Assembly (NCBI RefSeq): GCF_003967355.1 | Contig: NZ_BIFH01000017.1 | Span: 1-64,000, forward strand | Source: Embleya hyalina | Lineage (GTDB): Bacteria > Actinomycetota > Actinomycetes > Streptomycetales > Streptomycetaceae | Direction: 5' to 3' | DNA length: 64,000 nt | Part shown: piece by piece, positions 1-13,981 of the stretch | Position numbering within the stretch: position 1 is the first letter of the stretch | How the letters are laid out: each line of letters begins with the position of its first letter | Notes under the pieces: generated by a model | What the model was told of the DNA's origin: nothing | The model's database searches: none | What the model saw: the letters and a program-made list of their open reading frames with translations, nothing else | Translations under genes and position numbers: made by a program

Positions 1-367
1 GCCCGGCGAACCCGACCCGACCGCCCACCCGGCCGGCCGCTGCAGGCCGCTTTTTCGCCGGGCGAGGCGCCCGTCTCGTCGGAAGCTCGAACTCTCCGAG
101 CCCCGCACGCCGGCGGCGGGGCATCACCGACTTCGACAGACGTCGCACCGGCCACCCGCAACCACAAGCGCAACCCCCGTCGAAAGCGCCCGGTCCGCCC
201 CGGAGGCCCGCCCGGTGGCGCCCCGGATCACCCGAGTCGCCGAGGTCCTGTCGTCCCCCGGCCTGCTCGTGCGTCGCGGCCAACGGCTAGGCTGGGGGGA
301 GCATCGCGTGTCGGTCGCCGGCTGGGTGAGGCATGGAGGTGCCGGGAGTTGCCTTCGGAGGCATTCC
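1..367. other. Leading intergenic stretch, no gene recognised
   Basis: No reading frame here looks like a protein family member, and no tRNA-like cloverleaf or clear promoter stands out. Two open frames run into the VOC gene that follows, but their upstream part (before 368) is low-complexity Arg/Gly/Pro text without domain character. The upstream gene presumably lies outside the window. Confidence 0.5.
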
Positions 368-757
368 TTGTCTGTCGAGTTGAATCACACCATCGTCCAC
401 GCCCGGGACAACCGGGAGTCCGCCGAGTTCTTCGCGGATCTGTTGGGACTCGAAATCTCCGGCGAGTGGGGGCCGTTCGTCGCGGTCGCACTCGGCAACG
501 GCGTCACGCTGGACTTCGCCGCCATTCCGCCGGACAAGATCACCCCTCAGCACTACGCCTTTCTGGTCTCCGAACCGGAGTTCGATGCCGCGTACGCGAA
601 GATCAAGGAGCGCGGGATCGAGCATTACGCCGATCCGCACCGGCAACACCCCGGCACGATCAACCGCAACGACGGCGGCCAAGGCGTGTACTTCATCGAT
701 CCGGCGGGCCACTACATGGAGTTGATCACCGTGCCGTACGGCGGTTGGCCCGTGTAG
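368..757 (+). CDS. VOC (glyoxalase/bleomycin-resistance/dioxygenase) superfamily protein
   Basis: A 129-residue single-module VOC fold protein, presumably cytoplasmic. Residues 5-12 (LNHTIVHA) form the first beta strand with the usual metal-ligand His. The C-terminal strand GHYMELITVP carries the usual Glu ligand near residue 118, so a metal centre is plausible. I chose the TTG at 368 because GGAGG lies at 357-361, six bases upstream, and because the VOC fold begins immediately there. Longer starts (215, ATG) add about 50 residues with no domain content. The substrate cannot be deduced: the family includes lyases, dioxygenases and antibiotic-binding proteins. It stands alone, facing the RelE remnant. 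Confidence 0.75.
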   Translation: MSVELNHTIVHARDNRESAEFFADLLGLEISGEWGPFVAVALGNGVTLDFAAIPPDKITPQHYAFLVSEPEFDAAYAKIKERGIEHYADPHRQHPGTINRNDGGQGVYFIDPAGHYMELITVPYGGWPV

Positions 758-811
758 GCACGCCGCCCGGACAACGGTCTCGCCAATGGAGCGCGTTGCG
801 TCGTCCGCACG

Positions 812-970
812 CTAAAGGCTGCGATGGATATCACGGCGGTTGCCAACAGCCAGTACCCACACGATCAGGTGACCCTGTTCGACCGTATAGACGATCCGAT
901 GGTCACCGACTCGGAGACGCCATCGGGCACTGTGCCCCTGGAGGGCCTTGATAGCGGAAGCTGCTGCCAC
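812..970 (-). pseudogene. RelE/ParE-type toxin remnant, 5' end missing
   Basis: The minus-strand frame reads AIKALQGHSARWRLRVGDHR followed by IVYTVEQGHLIVWVLAVGNR, then RDIHR. This is the C-terminal two thirds of a RelE/ParE mRNA-interferase (the family pattern is LRxGDYRVIY...VxxxxVGHRxxVY). About 50 residues remain of a usual 85-95. Upstream in the same frame the family similarity stops where the end of the tetR gene begins (979), and no antitoxin gene is adjacent. The N-terminal strand and helices are absent, so the product should be non-functional. The frame could still be expressed as part of a longer 76-residue ORF starting at 1042, but that start lies inside tetR. Confidence 0.6.
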
Positions 971-978
971 TCGGTGGG

Positions 979-1755
979 TCAGATGTGTAGGCGGGTGGCC
1001 AGGCCGTCGAGGATGCAGTCGAGGCCGGTTTCGAACTGCCATTGTGGGTCGTCCTTGTGCCGTGCCGTGCCGATGTAGTGGTGGAAGGCCGGGTAGCGGC
1101 CGGTGCGGATGAGCCAGGTCATCTCCGGGGCCATCGACGTGCGCAGGGCGTCGGCGTCACCCGGGGCACCCTGGGCGGCCATCAGGTGCCGCGTCGCGAC
1201 CTCGGCGGCCGTGCGGCCCTGGACGTATGAGCCGACCGTGTCGACGGCGGCCATCGTCTCGTCGGCGGACAGGCCGGCCTCGGCCAGTGCCCGCATGCCC
1301 CACTCGGCCAGCGCCACCCGGTTCGGGGTCGGCGCGACCGCCGCCCGCCCCGAGGGCAGCTGTACCAACCACGGGTGGCGCAGGACCAGTTCGCGCGTGC
1401 GCACGGCCAGGCCCCGCAACGTCTCGCGCCACCCCGCGCCCGGCTCCGGCGCGGCCAGTTCGCCGTACGCGCGGTCGACCATCAGCTCCAACAGGTCGTC
1501 CTTGCCCGACACATACCGATAGGCCGCCATCGGCGCGACGCCCAACTCGGTCGCCAGCCGCCGCATCGTCACCGCCTCGATGCCCTCCGCGTCGGCGATC
1601 CCGACCGCGACCTCCGCGATGCGCTCCGGCGTCAGCACGGTACGCGCGGCCGGCGCCGGGGTGGCCAGCCGTTCCCACAGCGAGGTGCGCGACGCCCCGG
1701 CCTCCGCCGGCGCCGGGGTCCGGGTCGGGGGCGATTTCTTCTTCTGGCCGGCCAT
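979..1755 (-). CDS. TetR/AcrR-family transcriptional regulator
   Basis: A 258-residue regulator. After a Pro/Ala-rich N-terminal tail, residues about 40-90 form the TetR DNA-binding domain (LTPERIAEVAV, then VTMRRLATELGVAPMAAYRY and SGKDDLLELM). The rest is an all-helical ligand-binding/dimerisation domain of the TetR_C type found with tetracycline-repressor-like regulators. It is divergently transcribed from an FMN reductase and a DHA2 exporter, the usual arrangement for a local repressor that responds to a drug or redox-active compound. The ATG at 1755 was chosen because the intergenic repeats lie directly upstream. Inference: it represses its own gene and the 1906-4076 pair by binding the repeats at 1796-1883. 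Confidence 0.9.
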   Translation of the reverse strand: MAGQKKKSPPTRTPAPAEAGASRTSLWERLATPAPAARTVLTPERIAEVAVGIADAEGIEAVTMRRLATELGVAPMAAYRYVSGKDDLLELMVDRAYGELAAPEPGAGWRETLRGLAVRTRELVLRHPWLVQLPSGRAAVAPTPNRVALAEWGMRALAEAGLSADETMAAVDTVGSYVQGRTAAEVATRHLMAAQGAPGDADALRTSMAPEMTWLIRTGRYPAFHHYIGTARHKDDPQWQFETGLDCILDGLATRLHI

Positions 1756-1795
1756 GACGGCGGGGCTCCTTCCGGGGGCGCGAAAACGGTCTGTT

Positions 1796-7415
<5,620 letters not shown>

Positions 7416-7450
7416 TAACCCTCCCCAGCCGTGCCGGAACGACCTACCCT

Positions 7451-7487
7451 GGGCACGAGCTTGCCCCACCCGGGGGGCTCGGTGCCC
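7451..7487 (+). terminator. Stem-loop after ligA
   Basis: GGGCACGAGC at 7451-7460 can pair with GCTCGGTGCCC at 7477-7487, with one bulged base, around a C-rich loop. It lies 36 bp after the ligA stop and 61 bp before the next start. It could act as a terminator or a leader structure of the following gene. There is no U-run. Confidence 0.4.
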
Positions 7488-7548
7488 CACAGGCGTACCC
7501 GTCCCGGCGCCCGGGATGCCGCCCGACGAGGCCGCAGGGAGCAGGCGC

Positions 7549-9657
7549 ATGGGTCGGATCGGCAGGACGGACCTGTCGCGACTGGCACGACCGCGCGCGT
7601 TCTTCATCCACACCGGGATCGTCGCGCTGGCGGGCGTGCTCGCGCTCGTCGTCCCGGCCACGACGGACCTGATCGACGGCCGCAGTCCGGTCCCGGCGAC
7701 CCCGGGCGTGTGGATCATGCTCGCCCTGGTGTCGCTCGACGGGGTCTACACGGCGATGACGCGCCGGGGGTTGTACATCCCCGGCGCGATGCCGTCGATC
7801 GCCATCACGTTCGGTCTGCTGCTCGTGCACGGGTGGCAGGTGGCCGCGCTGTGGCAGGCCGTTCCGGTCCTGGTGTCCGGGCTGCTCCGGGGTGATTCGT
7901 GGTGGCGGATCGGCTACACCGTGGGCCATTACGTGCTGGGCTTCCTGGCCGCCGACGCGGTGCTCGGGGTGTTCGGGATGGATCCGGGGCCGGACTCCGC
8001 CCGGGCGCTGCACGTGGTCGACTTCCCCGTCGTCGCGCTGGCCGGCCTGGCGATGTCGGCCGTGTCGCAGACCTCGGGCTGGTTGACCAGGGCGAATTGG
8101 CGCGGGGTCAGCGTGCTCACCCTGGCCCGCGCGGAGATCCGGGCACGCGCCGTCTCGCACGGCGCGCTGATCGGGCTGTCCCCGCTGATCGCCGTCATCT
8201 GCGCCGAACAACCGTGGCTGCTCCCGCTGTTCGTGGTCCCGCTGCACACCCTCTACCGCAGCACCATGGTCCGCTTCGATCGCGAGCAGGAGTCGCGGCA
8301 CGACGCGCTCACCGGGCTGCCGAATCGGCGGCTGCTGCTCGAACGCGGCGAGGAGGCGCTGGGTCGGGTCGGCGGTCGTGGTGGGCGGGTCGCCCTGTTG
8401 TTGCTCGACCTGCACCGGTTCCACGAGGTCAACGACACGCTCGGGCACGTCGCCGGCGATCGGCTGCTCCAGCAGGTCGGCGCGCGACTGGCCACGCTCG
8501 TGCGTCCCGGGGACACGGTGGCCCGGCTCGGCGGCGACGAATTCGCGCTGTTGTTACCGGGGTTGGACATGGGCACCGACCGGCTGACCGCGCAGGAGGT
8601 GGTCCTGGGGCTGGCCCATCGCATCGTCGACCGGCTCGGCGAGCCGTTCGATCTGGACGAGTTGACCCTGGACGTGGAGGCCAGCGTCGGCGTGGCGATC
8701 TTCCCCGACCACGCCTCCGACGTGCTCGGATTGTTGCAATTCGCCGATGTGGCCATGTACTTGGCCAAACGCTCGCGCAGTGGGGTGGAACTGTACGACG
8801 ACACGCGCGACGTGAACACGCGGGACAAGCTGCTGTTGCTCGGCGACCTGCGGCGGGCCTTGGACAACCACGAGGTCGAGCTGCATTATCAGCCGAAGAT
8901 TCGGCTCGCGGACGGGCGGGTGGACGGCTGCGAGGCGCTGGTGCGGTGGCGGCATCCGACCAGGGGGCAGGTCTCCCCCGAGGAGTTCGTGCTGCTCGCG
9001 GAGCAGACCGGCCTGATGCCCCGGCTCACCCGCTACGTGGTGGACGTCGCGCTCGACCAGGTCGCGCGCTGGCATGTGGAGGGCATCGACGTCACGGTCG
9101 CGGTGAACATCTCCGCGCGCGACATCCACGTGCCCTCGTTCGCCGACTCGGTGGCCGCCGGATTACGCGAACACGACGTCGCGGCGGGGGCGTTACAGCT
9201 GGAGATCACCGAGCGGGTGCTCCTGGAGGAGCCGCAGCGCGCGGCGGAGTCGCTGGACGCGCTGCGCCGGTTGGGCGTGCGGTTGTCGCTCGACGACTTC
9301 GGGACCGGCTACTCCTCGCTCGTACATCTCCGGCACATCCCGGTCAGCGAGATCAAGATCGACCGCTCGTTCGTGGCCCGGCTGACGATGAACGAGGAGG
9401 ACGCGGCGATCGTCTGCTCGATCGTGCAGCTGGCCCACTCGCTGGGCCTGCGGGTGGTCGCCGAGGGCGTCGAGGACGAGGCCACCTACCAGCGCCTGCG
9501 CGAACTGGGCTGCGACGCGGCCCAGGGCTGGCTGATGTCCAAGGCGCTGCCCCGCGACGAGGCCACCGCCTGGCTGCTCCGCCACGGCGCGGGCGGCCAC
9601 GCGACCCCGGCCGCCCCGACGGAGCTCCACCACCACCGCCGCGCGGACGTGAGCTGA
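7549..9657 (+). CDS. Membrane-anchored GGDEF-EAL c-di-GMP turnover protein with three TTA codons
   Basis: A 702-residue protein. About 220 N-terminal residues hold several hydrophobic segments (for example FFIHTGIVALAGVLALVVPA), so it is an integral-membrane sensor. A diguanylate cyclase domain follows with an intact GGDEF motif at residues 328-332, then an EAL phosphodiesterase domain with E462-A-L in CEALVRWRHP, ITERVLLEE and DDFGTGYSSLVHLRHIPVSE. Both active sites look complete, so it could make or degrade c-di-GMP. In-frame TTA leucine codons occur at 8554, 9163 and 9193. In streptomycetes TTA is read by the bldA tRNA, so translation may depend on developmental stage. The ATG at 7549 follows AGGGAGC. 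An earlier in-frame ATG at 7516 lacks a ribosome site. Confidence 0.9.
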   Translation: MGRIGRTDLSRLARPRAFFIHTGIVALAGVLALVVPATTDLIDGRSPVPATPGVWIMLALVSLDGVYTAMTRRGLYIPGAMPSIAITFGLLLVHGWQVAALWQAVPVLVSGLLRGDSWWRIGYTVGHYVLGFLAADAVLGVFGMDPGPDSARALHVVDFPVVALAGLAMSAVSQTSGWLTRANWRGVSVLTLARAEIRARAVSHGALIGLSPLIAVICAEQPWLLPLFVVPLHTLYRSTMVRFDREQESRHDALTGLPNRRLLLERGEEALGRVGGRGGRVALLLLDLHRFHEVNDTLGHVAGDRLLQQVGARLATLVRPGDTVARLGGDEFALLLPGLDMGTDRLTAQEVVLGLAHRIVDRLGEPFDLDELTLDVEASVGVAIFPDHASDVLGLLQFADVAMYLAKRSRSGVELYDDTRDVNTRDKLLLLGDLRRALDNHEVELHYQPKIRLADGRVDGCEALVRWRHPTRGQVSPEEFVLLAEQTGLMPRLTRYVVDVALDQVARWHVEGIDVTVAVNISARDIHVPSFADSVAAGLREHDVAAGALQLEITERVLLEEPQRAAESLDALRRLGVRLSLDDFGTGYSSLVHLRHIPVSEIKIDRSFVARLTMNEEDAAIVCSIVQLAHSLGLRVVAEGVEDEATYQRLRELGCDAAQGWLMSKALPRDEATAWLLRHGAGGHATPAAPTELHHHRRADVS

Positions 9658-9685
9658 GCGCACACCCGGGCCGACGGCGGGGAGG

Positions 9686-9721
9686 CCGGAGCGGTTCCGG
9701 ATGGGCCGGCCGCTTTCGGCC
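9686..9721. terminator. Short hairpins between convergent genes
   Basis: Two small perfect hairpins lie in the convergent gap: CCGGA (9686-9690) with TCCGG (9696-9700), and GGCCG (9708-9712) with CGGCC (9717-9721) around CTTT. Their position between the GGDEF-EAL stop and the stop of the minus-strand VOC gene fits bidirectional termination. The stems are short. Confidence 0.35.
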
Positions 9722-9747
9722 AGCGTGGTGTGTGTGGGCGGGGGCTT

Positions 9748-10170
9748 TCAGGCGGGCTCGGCCGTGTCGCGGTCCGGGAGTTCGGCGCCGGCGCGGTCGG
9801 ATCGGCTTGCCTCGACGCAGAATTCGTTGCCGGCCGGGTCGGCGCAGACGACCCACCCTCGGCCGTTGGGCTTGCGCATGTCGGCGACGATCGTCGCGCC
9901 CAGGGCCAGGACGCGCTCCAGTTCCTCCTCGCGGGTGGTGTCCGGCTCCAGGTCGAGGTGGACCCGGTTCTTGCCGGCCTTGGCGTCCGGCACCCGGACG
10001 AACAGCAACATCGGCCGGCCGTCGCCGGCGATCACGGCCGCCTCCGGGTCGCCGGGGAAGTCGTCGGGGCCCAGCGGGAGTTCGAGCACCCGGCTCCAGA
10101 ACAGGGCCAGGTCGTACGGCTCGTGCGGCGCCGCGCAGTCGATGGTGATGTGTCGGACGGTGGAACCCAC
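9748..10170 (-). CDS. VOC superfamily protein (glyoxalase-like)
   Basis: A 140-residue protein. The first strand is VRHITIDCAAPHEPYDLALF, followed by PMLLFVRVPDAKAGKNRVHL and the closing strand NEFCVEAS. This is the glyoxalase-like subgroup common in actinomycetes, in which many members lack a metal-dependent reaction. Here the strand-1 His and the FCVE Glu are both present. The GTG at 10170 is preceded by GGGAGA (complement of 10177-10182) at six bases. It ends 90 bp from the convergent GGDEF-EAL gene and is preceded by a 400-bp non-coding region. No substrate can be assigned. Confidence 0.8.
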   Translation of the reverse strand: MGSTVRHITIDCAAPHEPYDLALFWSRVLELPLGPDDFPGDPEAAVIAGDGRPMLLFVRVPDAKAGKNRVHLDLEPDTTREEELERVLALGATIVADMRKPNGRGWVVCADPAGNEFCVEASRSDRAGAELPDRDTAEPA

Positions 10171-10382
10171 GCGGTGTCTCCCGAAGTGCTGCGGCGGTGC
10201 TACAGGGCCCGTCATTGTCCACTTCCGCCCGGGAGTTCGACAACGGGTACGGGATCGACGCCTGTCCGCCGAATTCCGGCGAATTCCGCCGACTTCCGGC
10301 GAGGATCGACAACTTTCGGGCGCACATTCGCAACTTTCGCCGCTCGTGCGGCCTCGGCACAGGCCGGCATCGTGGTTGCTCC

Positions 10383-10419
10383 GGCGCGGATGTACCCCGT
10401 GATCGACTACATCCGCGCC
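10383..10419. repeat. Perfect 12-bp inverted repeat
   Basis: GGCGCGGATGTA at 10383-10394 and TACATCCGCGCC at 10408-10419 are exact reverse complements separated by 13 bp. It could be a DNA-binding site or an RNA stem. Its distance from both neighbouring genes (about 150-210 bp) leaves its role open. Confidence 0.6.
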
Positions 10420-10515
10420 CGGTGCCCAGCGCCGTGTCCGGAGGGGGTTCACCGGTACCGGCCGGCTCGGCCTCCGCCGCCGGGGTGGCGGCGACACCGA
10501 GCGGGCGCCGGCGCG

Positions 10516-10546
10516 ATCCCCGGGCCTCATCCCCCGGCCCGGGGAT
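10516..10546 (-). terminator. Terminator-type stem-loop downstream of mnmA
   Basis: ATCCCCGGGCC (10516-10526) and GGCCCGGGGAT (10536-10546) form a perfect 11-bp stem with a 9-nt loop, starting 25 bp beyond the mnmA stop. As is usual in high-GC actinomycetes there is no U-tract. Confidence 0.6.
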
Positions 10547-10571
10547 TCCTGCCGGCCCGCCGAAGCTCCGG

Positions 10572-11684
10572 CTACGCCGTGGCGTCGATCGTCGCCGAGC
10601 CGATCACGCGCGTCCCGGCGTACAGCACCACGGCCTGCCCCCGGGCGATGCCGCGGATCGGCTCCGCCAACCGCACCCGGACCTCCCCGTCGACCACCTC
10701 GGCGACCGCCGCCGTCTCGTCGCCGTGCGCCCGGACCTGGGCGGTGCAGTCCACCTCGCCCGCCGGGGCCGGACCGCACCACCTCGGGCGGATGCCGACC
10801 AGCCGGTCCACGTCCAGCGCCTCGACCGGGCCGACCGTGACCGTGTTGTTCACGGGCGAGATGTCCAGCACGTAGCGCGGCTTGCCGTCGGCCGCCGGGT
10901 GCCCGATGCGCAGGCCCTTGCGCTGGCCGATCGTGTACGCGTAGGCGCCGTCGTGCTCGCCGAGCTTGGTACCGCTCGCGTCCACGATGTCGCCGCGCTC
11001 GGTGCCCAGATGCTTCGCGAGGAAGCCCTGGGTGTCCCCGTCGGCGATGAAGCAGATGTCGTGGCTGTCCGGCTTCTTCGCCACCGCCAGGTCGCGCCGC
11101 TCCGCCTCCAGGCGCACGTCGCCCTTGGTGTCGCCGCCGAGCGGGAACATCGCGTGCGCGAGCTGGTCGGAGTCGAGCACGCCGAGCACGTACGACTGGT
11201 CCTTGCCCATGTCGACCGAGCGGTGCAGCTCGCGCGAGCCGTCGGGGTGCTCCACGATCCGCGCGTAGTGCCCGGTGCACACCGCGTCGAAGCCGAGCCC
11301 GAGCGCCTTGTCCAACAGCGCGGCGAACTTGATCTTCTCGTTGCAGCGCAGACACGGGTTCGGGGTGCGTCCGGCCTTGTACTCGGCCACGAAGTCGTCC
11401 ATGACGTCCTCGCGGAAACGCTCGGCCATGTCCCACACGTAGAAGGGGATGCCGATCACGTCGGCGGCCCGCCGCGCGTCCCGGGAGTCCTCGATCGTGC
11501 AGCAGCCCCGGGCGCCCTCGCGCAGCGTCGCGGGTTTCGCCGAGAGCGCGAGGTGGACACCGACCACGTCGTGTCCGGCCTCGACCGCTCGCGCGGCGGC
11601 AACGGCGGAGTCGACCCCGCCGGACATGGCGGCGAGCACCCGGAGGCGGCGGCCGTTGGCGGGAGGAAGCATGTGATCAGACAT
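10572..11684 (-). CDS. mnmA: tRNA-specific 2-thiouridylase MnmA
   Basis: A 370-residue cytosolic enzyme that installs sulfur at U34 (s2U) of Lys, Glu and Gln tRNAs. The PP-loop ATP motif SGGVDS is at residues 21-26. The catalytic cysteines are C111 in [12 protein letters not shown] (with C114 nearby) and C211 in [16 protein letters not shown]. The central and C-terminal beta-barrel domains follow ([12 protein letters not shown]). The ATG at 11684 has GAGG five bases upstream. The cysteine desulfurase gene 66 bp upstream on the same strand probably supplies the persulfide sulfur, so the two form a tRNA thiolation pair. Confidence 0.96.
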   Translation of the reverse strand: MSDHMLPPANGRRLRVLAAMSGGVDSAVAAARAVEAGHDVVGVHLALSAKPATLREGARGCCTIEDSRDARRAADVIGIPFYVWDMAERFREDVMDDFVAEYKAGRTPNPCLRCNEKIKFAALLDKALGLGFDAVCTGHYARIVEHPDGSRELHRSVDMGKDQSYVLGVLDSDQLAHAMFPLGGDTKGDVRLEAERRDLAVAKKPDSHDICFIADGDTQGFLAKHLGTERGDIVDASGTKLGEHDGAYAYTIGQRKGLRIGHPAADGKPRYVLDISPVNNTVTVGPVEALDVDRLVGIRPRWCGPAPAGEVDCTAQVRAHGDETAAVAEVVDGEVRVRLAEPIRGIARGQAVVLYAGTRVIGSATIDATA

Positions 11685-11750
11685 AGCGCCTCAAGAGTAC
11701 GTGGTCACCCGTGCGAGCCCCGAGCGGATTACCCCATCCCCCCGGCGCCG

Positions 11751-12938
11751 CTACCGGCGCGCCGACACCGACCCCGCCGACCGGGCCCGGGTCACCACCG
11801 GCAGGATCGCCTCGCCCAGTTCGGCGACCTCCGCCTCGGTCGTGGTGTGCCCGAGGCTGAACCGCAGCGACCCGCGCGCCCGGGCACTGTCCGCGCCCAT
11901 CGCCAGCAGCACGTGGCTGGGCTGCGCGACCCCCGCCGAGCAGGCCGAGCCGGTCGAGCACTCGATCCCGCGCGCGTCCAGGAGCAGCAGCAGCGAGTCG
12001 CCCTCGCAGCCGGGGAAGGAGAAGTGCGCGTTGCCCGGCAGCCGGTGGGCCGGGTCGAGCCGCCGGTCCCCGTTGAGCTGCGCGTCGGGCACCGCGGCCA
12101 GGATCCGGCGCACCAGTTCGTCCCGCAGCGCGCCCACCCGCCCCGCGTACTGCGCCTGTTCGCGCACCGACTCCTCGGCCGCGACCGCGAGTGCCGCGAT
12201 CGAGGCGGTGTCCAGCGTGCCCGAGCGCACGTCGCGCTCCTGGCCGCCGCCGTGCAGCACCGGCACCGGGGTGATGCCGCGCCCGAGCACGAGCGCCCCG
12301 CAGTTGCCCGGGCCGCCGAGCTTGTGCCCGGTCACCGTCATCGCGTCCAGGCCGGTCGCCGAGAAGTCGACCGGGATCTGACCGACCGCCTGGACCGCGT
12401 CGGAGTGGAAGGGGATGCCGAACTCGTGCGCGATCTCGACCAGCTCGGCGATCGGCTCGACCGTGCCGACCTCGTTGTTGGCCCACATCACCGACACCAG
12501 TGCCACCGACGCCGGGTCGCGCTCGATCGCGGCGCGCAACGTGTCGGGTTGCACCCGCCCGTCGGTGTCCACGTCCAGCCACTCGACCACCGCGCCCTCG
12601 GCGGACTCCAGCCACAGCACGGGGTCGAGCACGGCGTGGTGCTCGACCGGGCTGACCAGTATCCGCCGCCGGGCCGGGTCGTCCGCGACCCGCGACCAGT
12701 AGATCCCCTTGATCGCGAGGTTGTCGGCCTCGGTCCCACCGGCGGTGAAGACGATCTCGCTCGGCCGCGCGCCCAGCGCATGGGCCAGCGACTCGCGGGA
12801 CTCCTCCACCGTGCGGCGCGCGCGTCGCCCGGACGCGTGCAACGAGGACGGGTTCCCGAGTTGGGCAAGCTGTACGGTCATCGCCCGGATTGCCGAAAGG
12901 CGCATCGGGGTGGTCGCCGCGTGATCGAAGTAGGCCAT
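11751..12938 (-). CDS. Cysteine desulfurase (IscS/NifS-like, PLP-dependent class V aminotransferase fold)
   Basis: A 395-residue enzyme releasing sulfane sulfur from L-cysteine. The N-terminus [12 protein letters not shown] is typical. The PLP Schiff-base lysine is K206 in [13 protein letters not shown], with H205 before it. The mobile-loop catalytic cysteine is C333 in [10 protein letters not shown]. It is the mnmA partner by position and probable function. No ribosome site precedes the ATG. A TAAGCT -10-like hexamer ends 11 bases upstream, so a very short or absent leader is possible. That part is inference. Confidence 0.94.
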   Translation of the reverse strand: MAYFDHAATTPMRLSAIRAMTVQLAQLGNPSSLHASGRRARRTVEESRESLAHALGARPSEIVFTAGGTEADNLAIKGIYWSRVADDPARRRILVSPVEHHAVLDPVLWLESAEGAVVEWLDVDTDGRVQPDTLRAAIERDPASVALVSVMWANNEVGTVEPIAELVEIAHEFGIPFHSDAVQAVGQIPVDFSATGLDAMTVTGHKLGGPGNCGALVLGRGITPVPVLHGGGQERDVRSGTLDTASIAALAVAAEESVREQAQYAGRVGALRDELVRRILAAVPDAQLNGDRRLDPAHRLPGNAHFSFPGCEGDSLLLLLDARGIECSTGSACSAGVAQPSHVLLAMGADSARARGSLRFSLGHTTTEAEVAELGEAILPVVTRARSAGSVSARR

Positions 12939-12951
12939 CGCACTGCGAAGC

Positions 12952-13194
12952 TTAGTCGGGTACGCGCGGGCGCCGGCGGGGGCGGCCGTACACCCGTCCG
13001 TAGCGCGGTCCTCCGGGCAGGAATCGATCGAGCCACAGGCGCATGGAAAGCACCGACGCGGTCGCGTACGCCACGAGGCGCCGGAGCGGGCCCCTGTCCT
13101 TCGGATCGGGTTCGGTCGACCGGTGGTCGTAGGTCAACGGCTGCTGGATCTCCCACACATCCTGGTGCAACGCGTACCGGGGCGTGTTGGGCAC
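12952..13194 (-). CDS. Small conserved-looking hypothetical protein
   Basis: An 80-residue protein of unknown function, basic and Pro/Arg-rich. It begins [20 protein letters not shown] and ends with an Arg/Pro tail. One moderately hydrophobic stretch ([20 protein letters not shown]) could be an amphipathic or membrane-associated helix. The GTG at 13194 has GGAGTGG six bases upstream, which supports expression. It ends 13 bp before the cysteine desulfurase start on the same strand. No domain is recognised. Confidence 0.5.
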   Translation of the reverse strand: MPNTPRYALHQDVWEIQQPLTYDHRSTEPDPKDRGPLRRLVAYATASVLSMRLWLDRFLPGGPRYGRVYGRPRRRPRVPD

Positions 13195-13270
13195 GGTCCA
13201 CTCCTACGAGTGGCCGGGTCGGCCTCGGCGGCGCGGCCCGCGCCGGCCGCGACCGGCGGGACGCCCCGGG

Positions 13271-13945
13271 TCACTGCTCCTCGGCGCTGGTGCCGGAGTT
13301 GCGGCGCCACGCGCGTGGCGCCCGCCAGCCGCGCCGGAGCGCGAGCACACGAAGCAGGAAGGCGAAGGTGACCGCCGCGGTCGCGGTGACCGGGCCGAAC
13401 AGGTCGAACTCGATCAGCGCGGCGGTGATGCCGGCGCCGAGCAGCGCGGGGAAGGTGTAGATCTCCTTGTCCCAGCGCAGCAGCGTGGGTACTTCCCGGG
13501 CCAGTACGTCGCGCAGCGCGCCGCCGCCGACGGCGGTGGTCACCCCGAGGGCGGCGGCCGGTATCGGATTGAGGCCGTACGCGTACGCCTTCGCGGTGCC
13601 GGTCACGCAGAACAGGCCGAGGCCGACGGCGTCCAGCACGTCGATCGCCGACATGATCCGCTCGACCTGGGGATGCAGGAAGAAGACCAGTACGGCGGCG
13701 AGCAGCGGGGTGGTGAAGTAGCCGAGGTCGGTGAAGGCCGCGGGCGGGACCGCGCCGATCATCACGTCCCGTATCACCCCGCCGCCGAGGGCGGTGACCT
13801 CGGCGAGCAGGGTGATACCGATGACGTCGAAGTTCTTCCGTACGGCCATCAGCGCGCCGGCCGCCGCGAAGACGAAGATGCCGAGCAGGTCGAGGACCTG
13901 CTGAAGCTGATGGTGGAAGATCTCGGGCGGCACCTCGGGCGACAT
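13271..13945 (-). CDS. TRIC-type cation channel family membrane protein (YicG/UPF0126)
   Basis: A 224-residue integral membrane protein made of two homologous three-helix halves followed by a seventh helix. Each half has the glycine-kinked motif: LGGGVIRDVMIG in the first and VGGGALRDVLAREVP in the second. Bacterial homologues of the eukaryotic trimeric intracellular cation channels form trimeric monovalent-cation pores. The C-terminal tail is basic and cytoplasmic-looking. It lies directly downstream of the oligopeptide ABC operon on the same strand (36 bp gap) and could be co-transcribed, though no functional link is evident. Confidence 0.85.
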   Translation of the reverse strand: MSPEVPPEIFHHQLQQVLDLLGIFVFAAAGALMAVRKNFDVIGITLLAEVTALGGGVIRDVMIGAVPPAAFTDLGYFTTPLLAAVLVFFLHPQVERIMSAIDVLDAVGLGLFCVTGTAKAYAYGLNPIPAAALGVTTAVGGGALRDVLAREVPTLLRWDKEIYTFPALLGAGITAALIEFDLFGPVTATAAVTFAFLLRVLALRRGWRAPRAWRRNSGTSAEEQ

Positions 13946-13981
13946 AACGGATGTTCTACACCGCCGGGCTCGGCCCGATAC

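Larger units (their letters stand above)
10171..10571. other. Intergenic region with short iterated motifs
   Basis: A 401-bp gap between the VOC start and the mnmA stop, with no gene. At 10269-10301 the element CGAATTCCG (variants CGAATTCCGG, CGAATTCCGC, CGACTTCCGG) repeats with a 10-bp period. CAACTTTCG occurs at 10310-10318 and 10331-10339, 21 bp apart. Two stem-loops lie nearer mnmA and are listed separately. The iterated part is probably the control region of the VOC gene, but no sigma-factor consensus could be assigned. Confidence 0.5.

Noticed and set aside
812-1042. 76-residue RelE-like ORF considered as a working toxin gene
   Set aside because: The first ~24 codons overlap tetR in another frame and have no family similarity. 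The RelE N-terminus and antitoxin are missing, so it is listed as a remnant.
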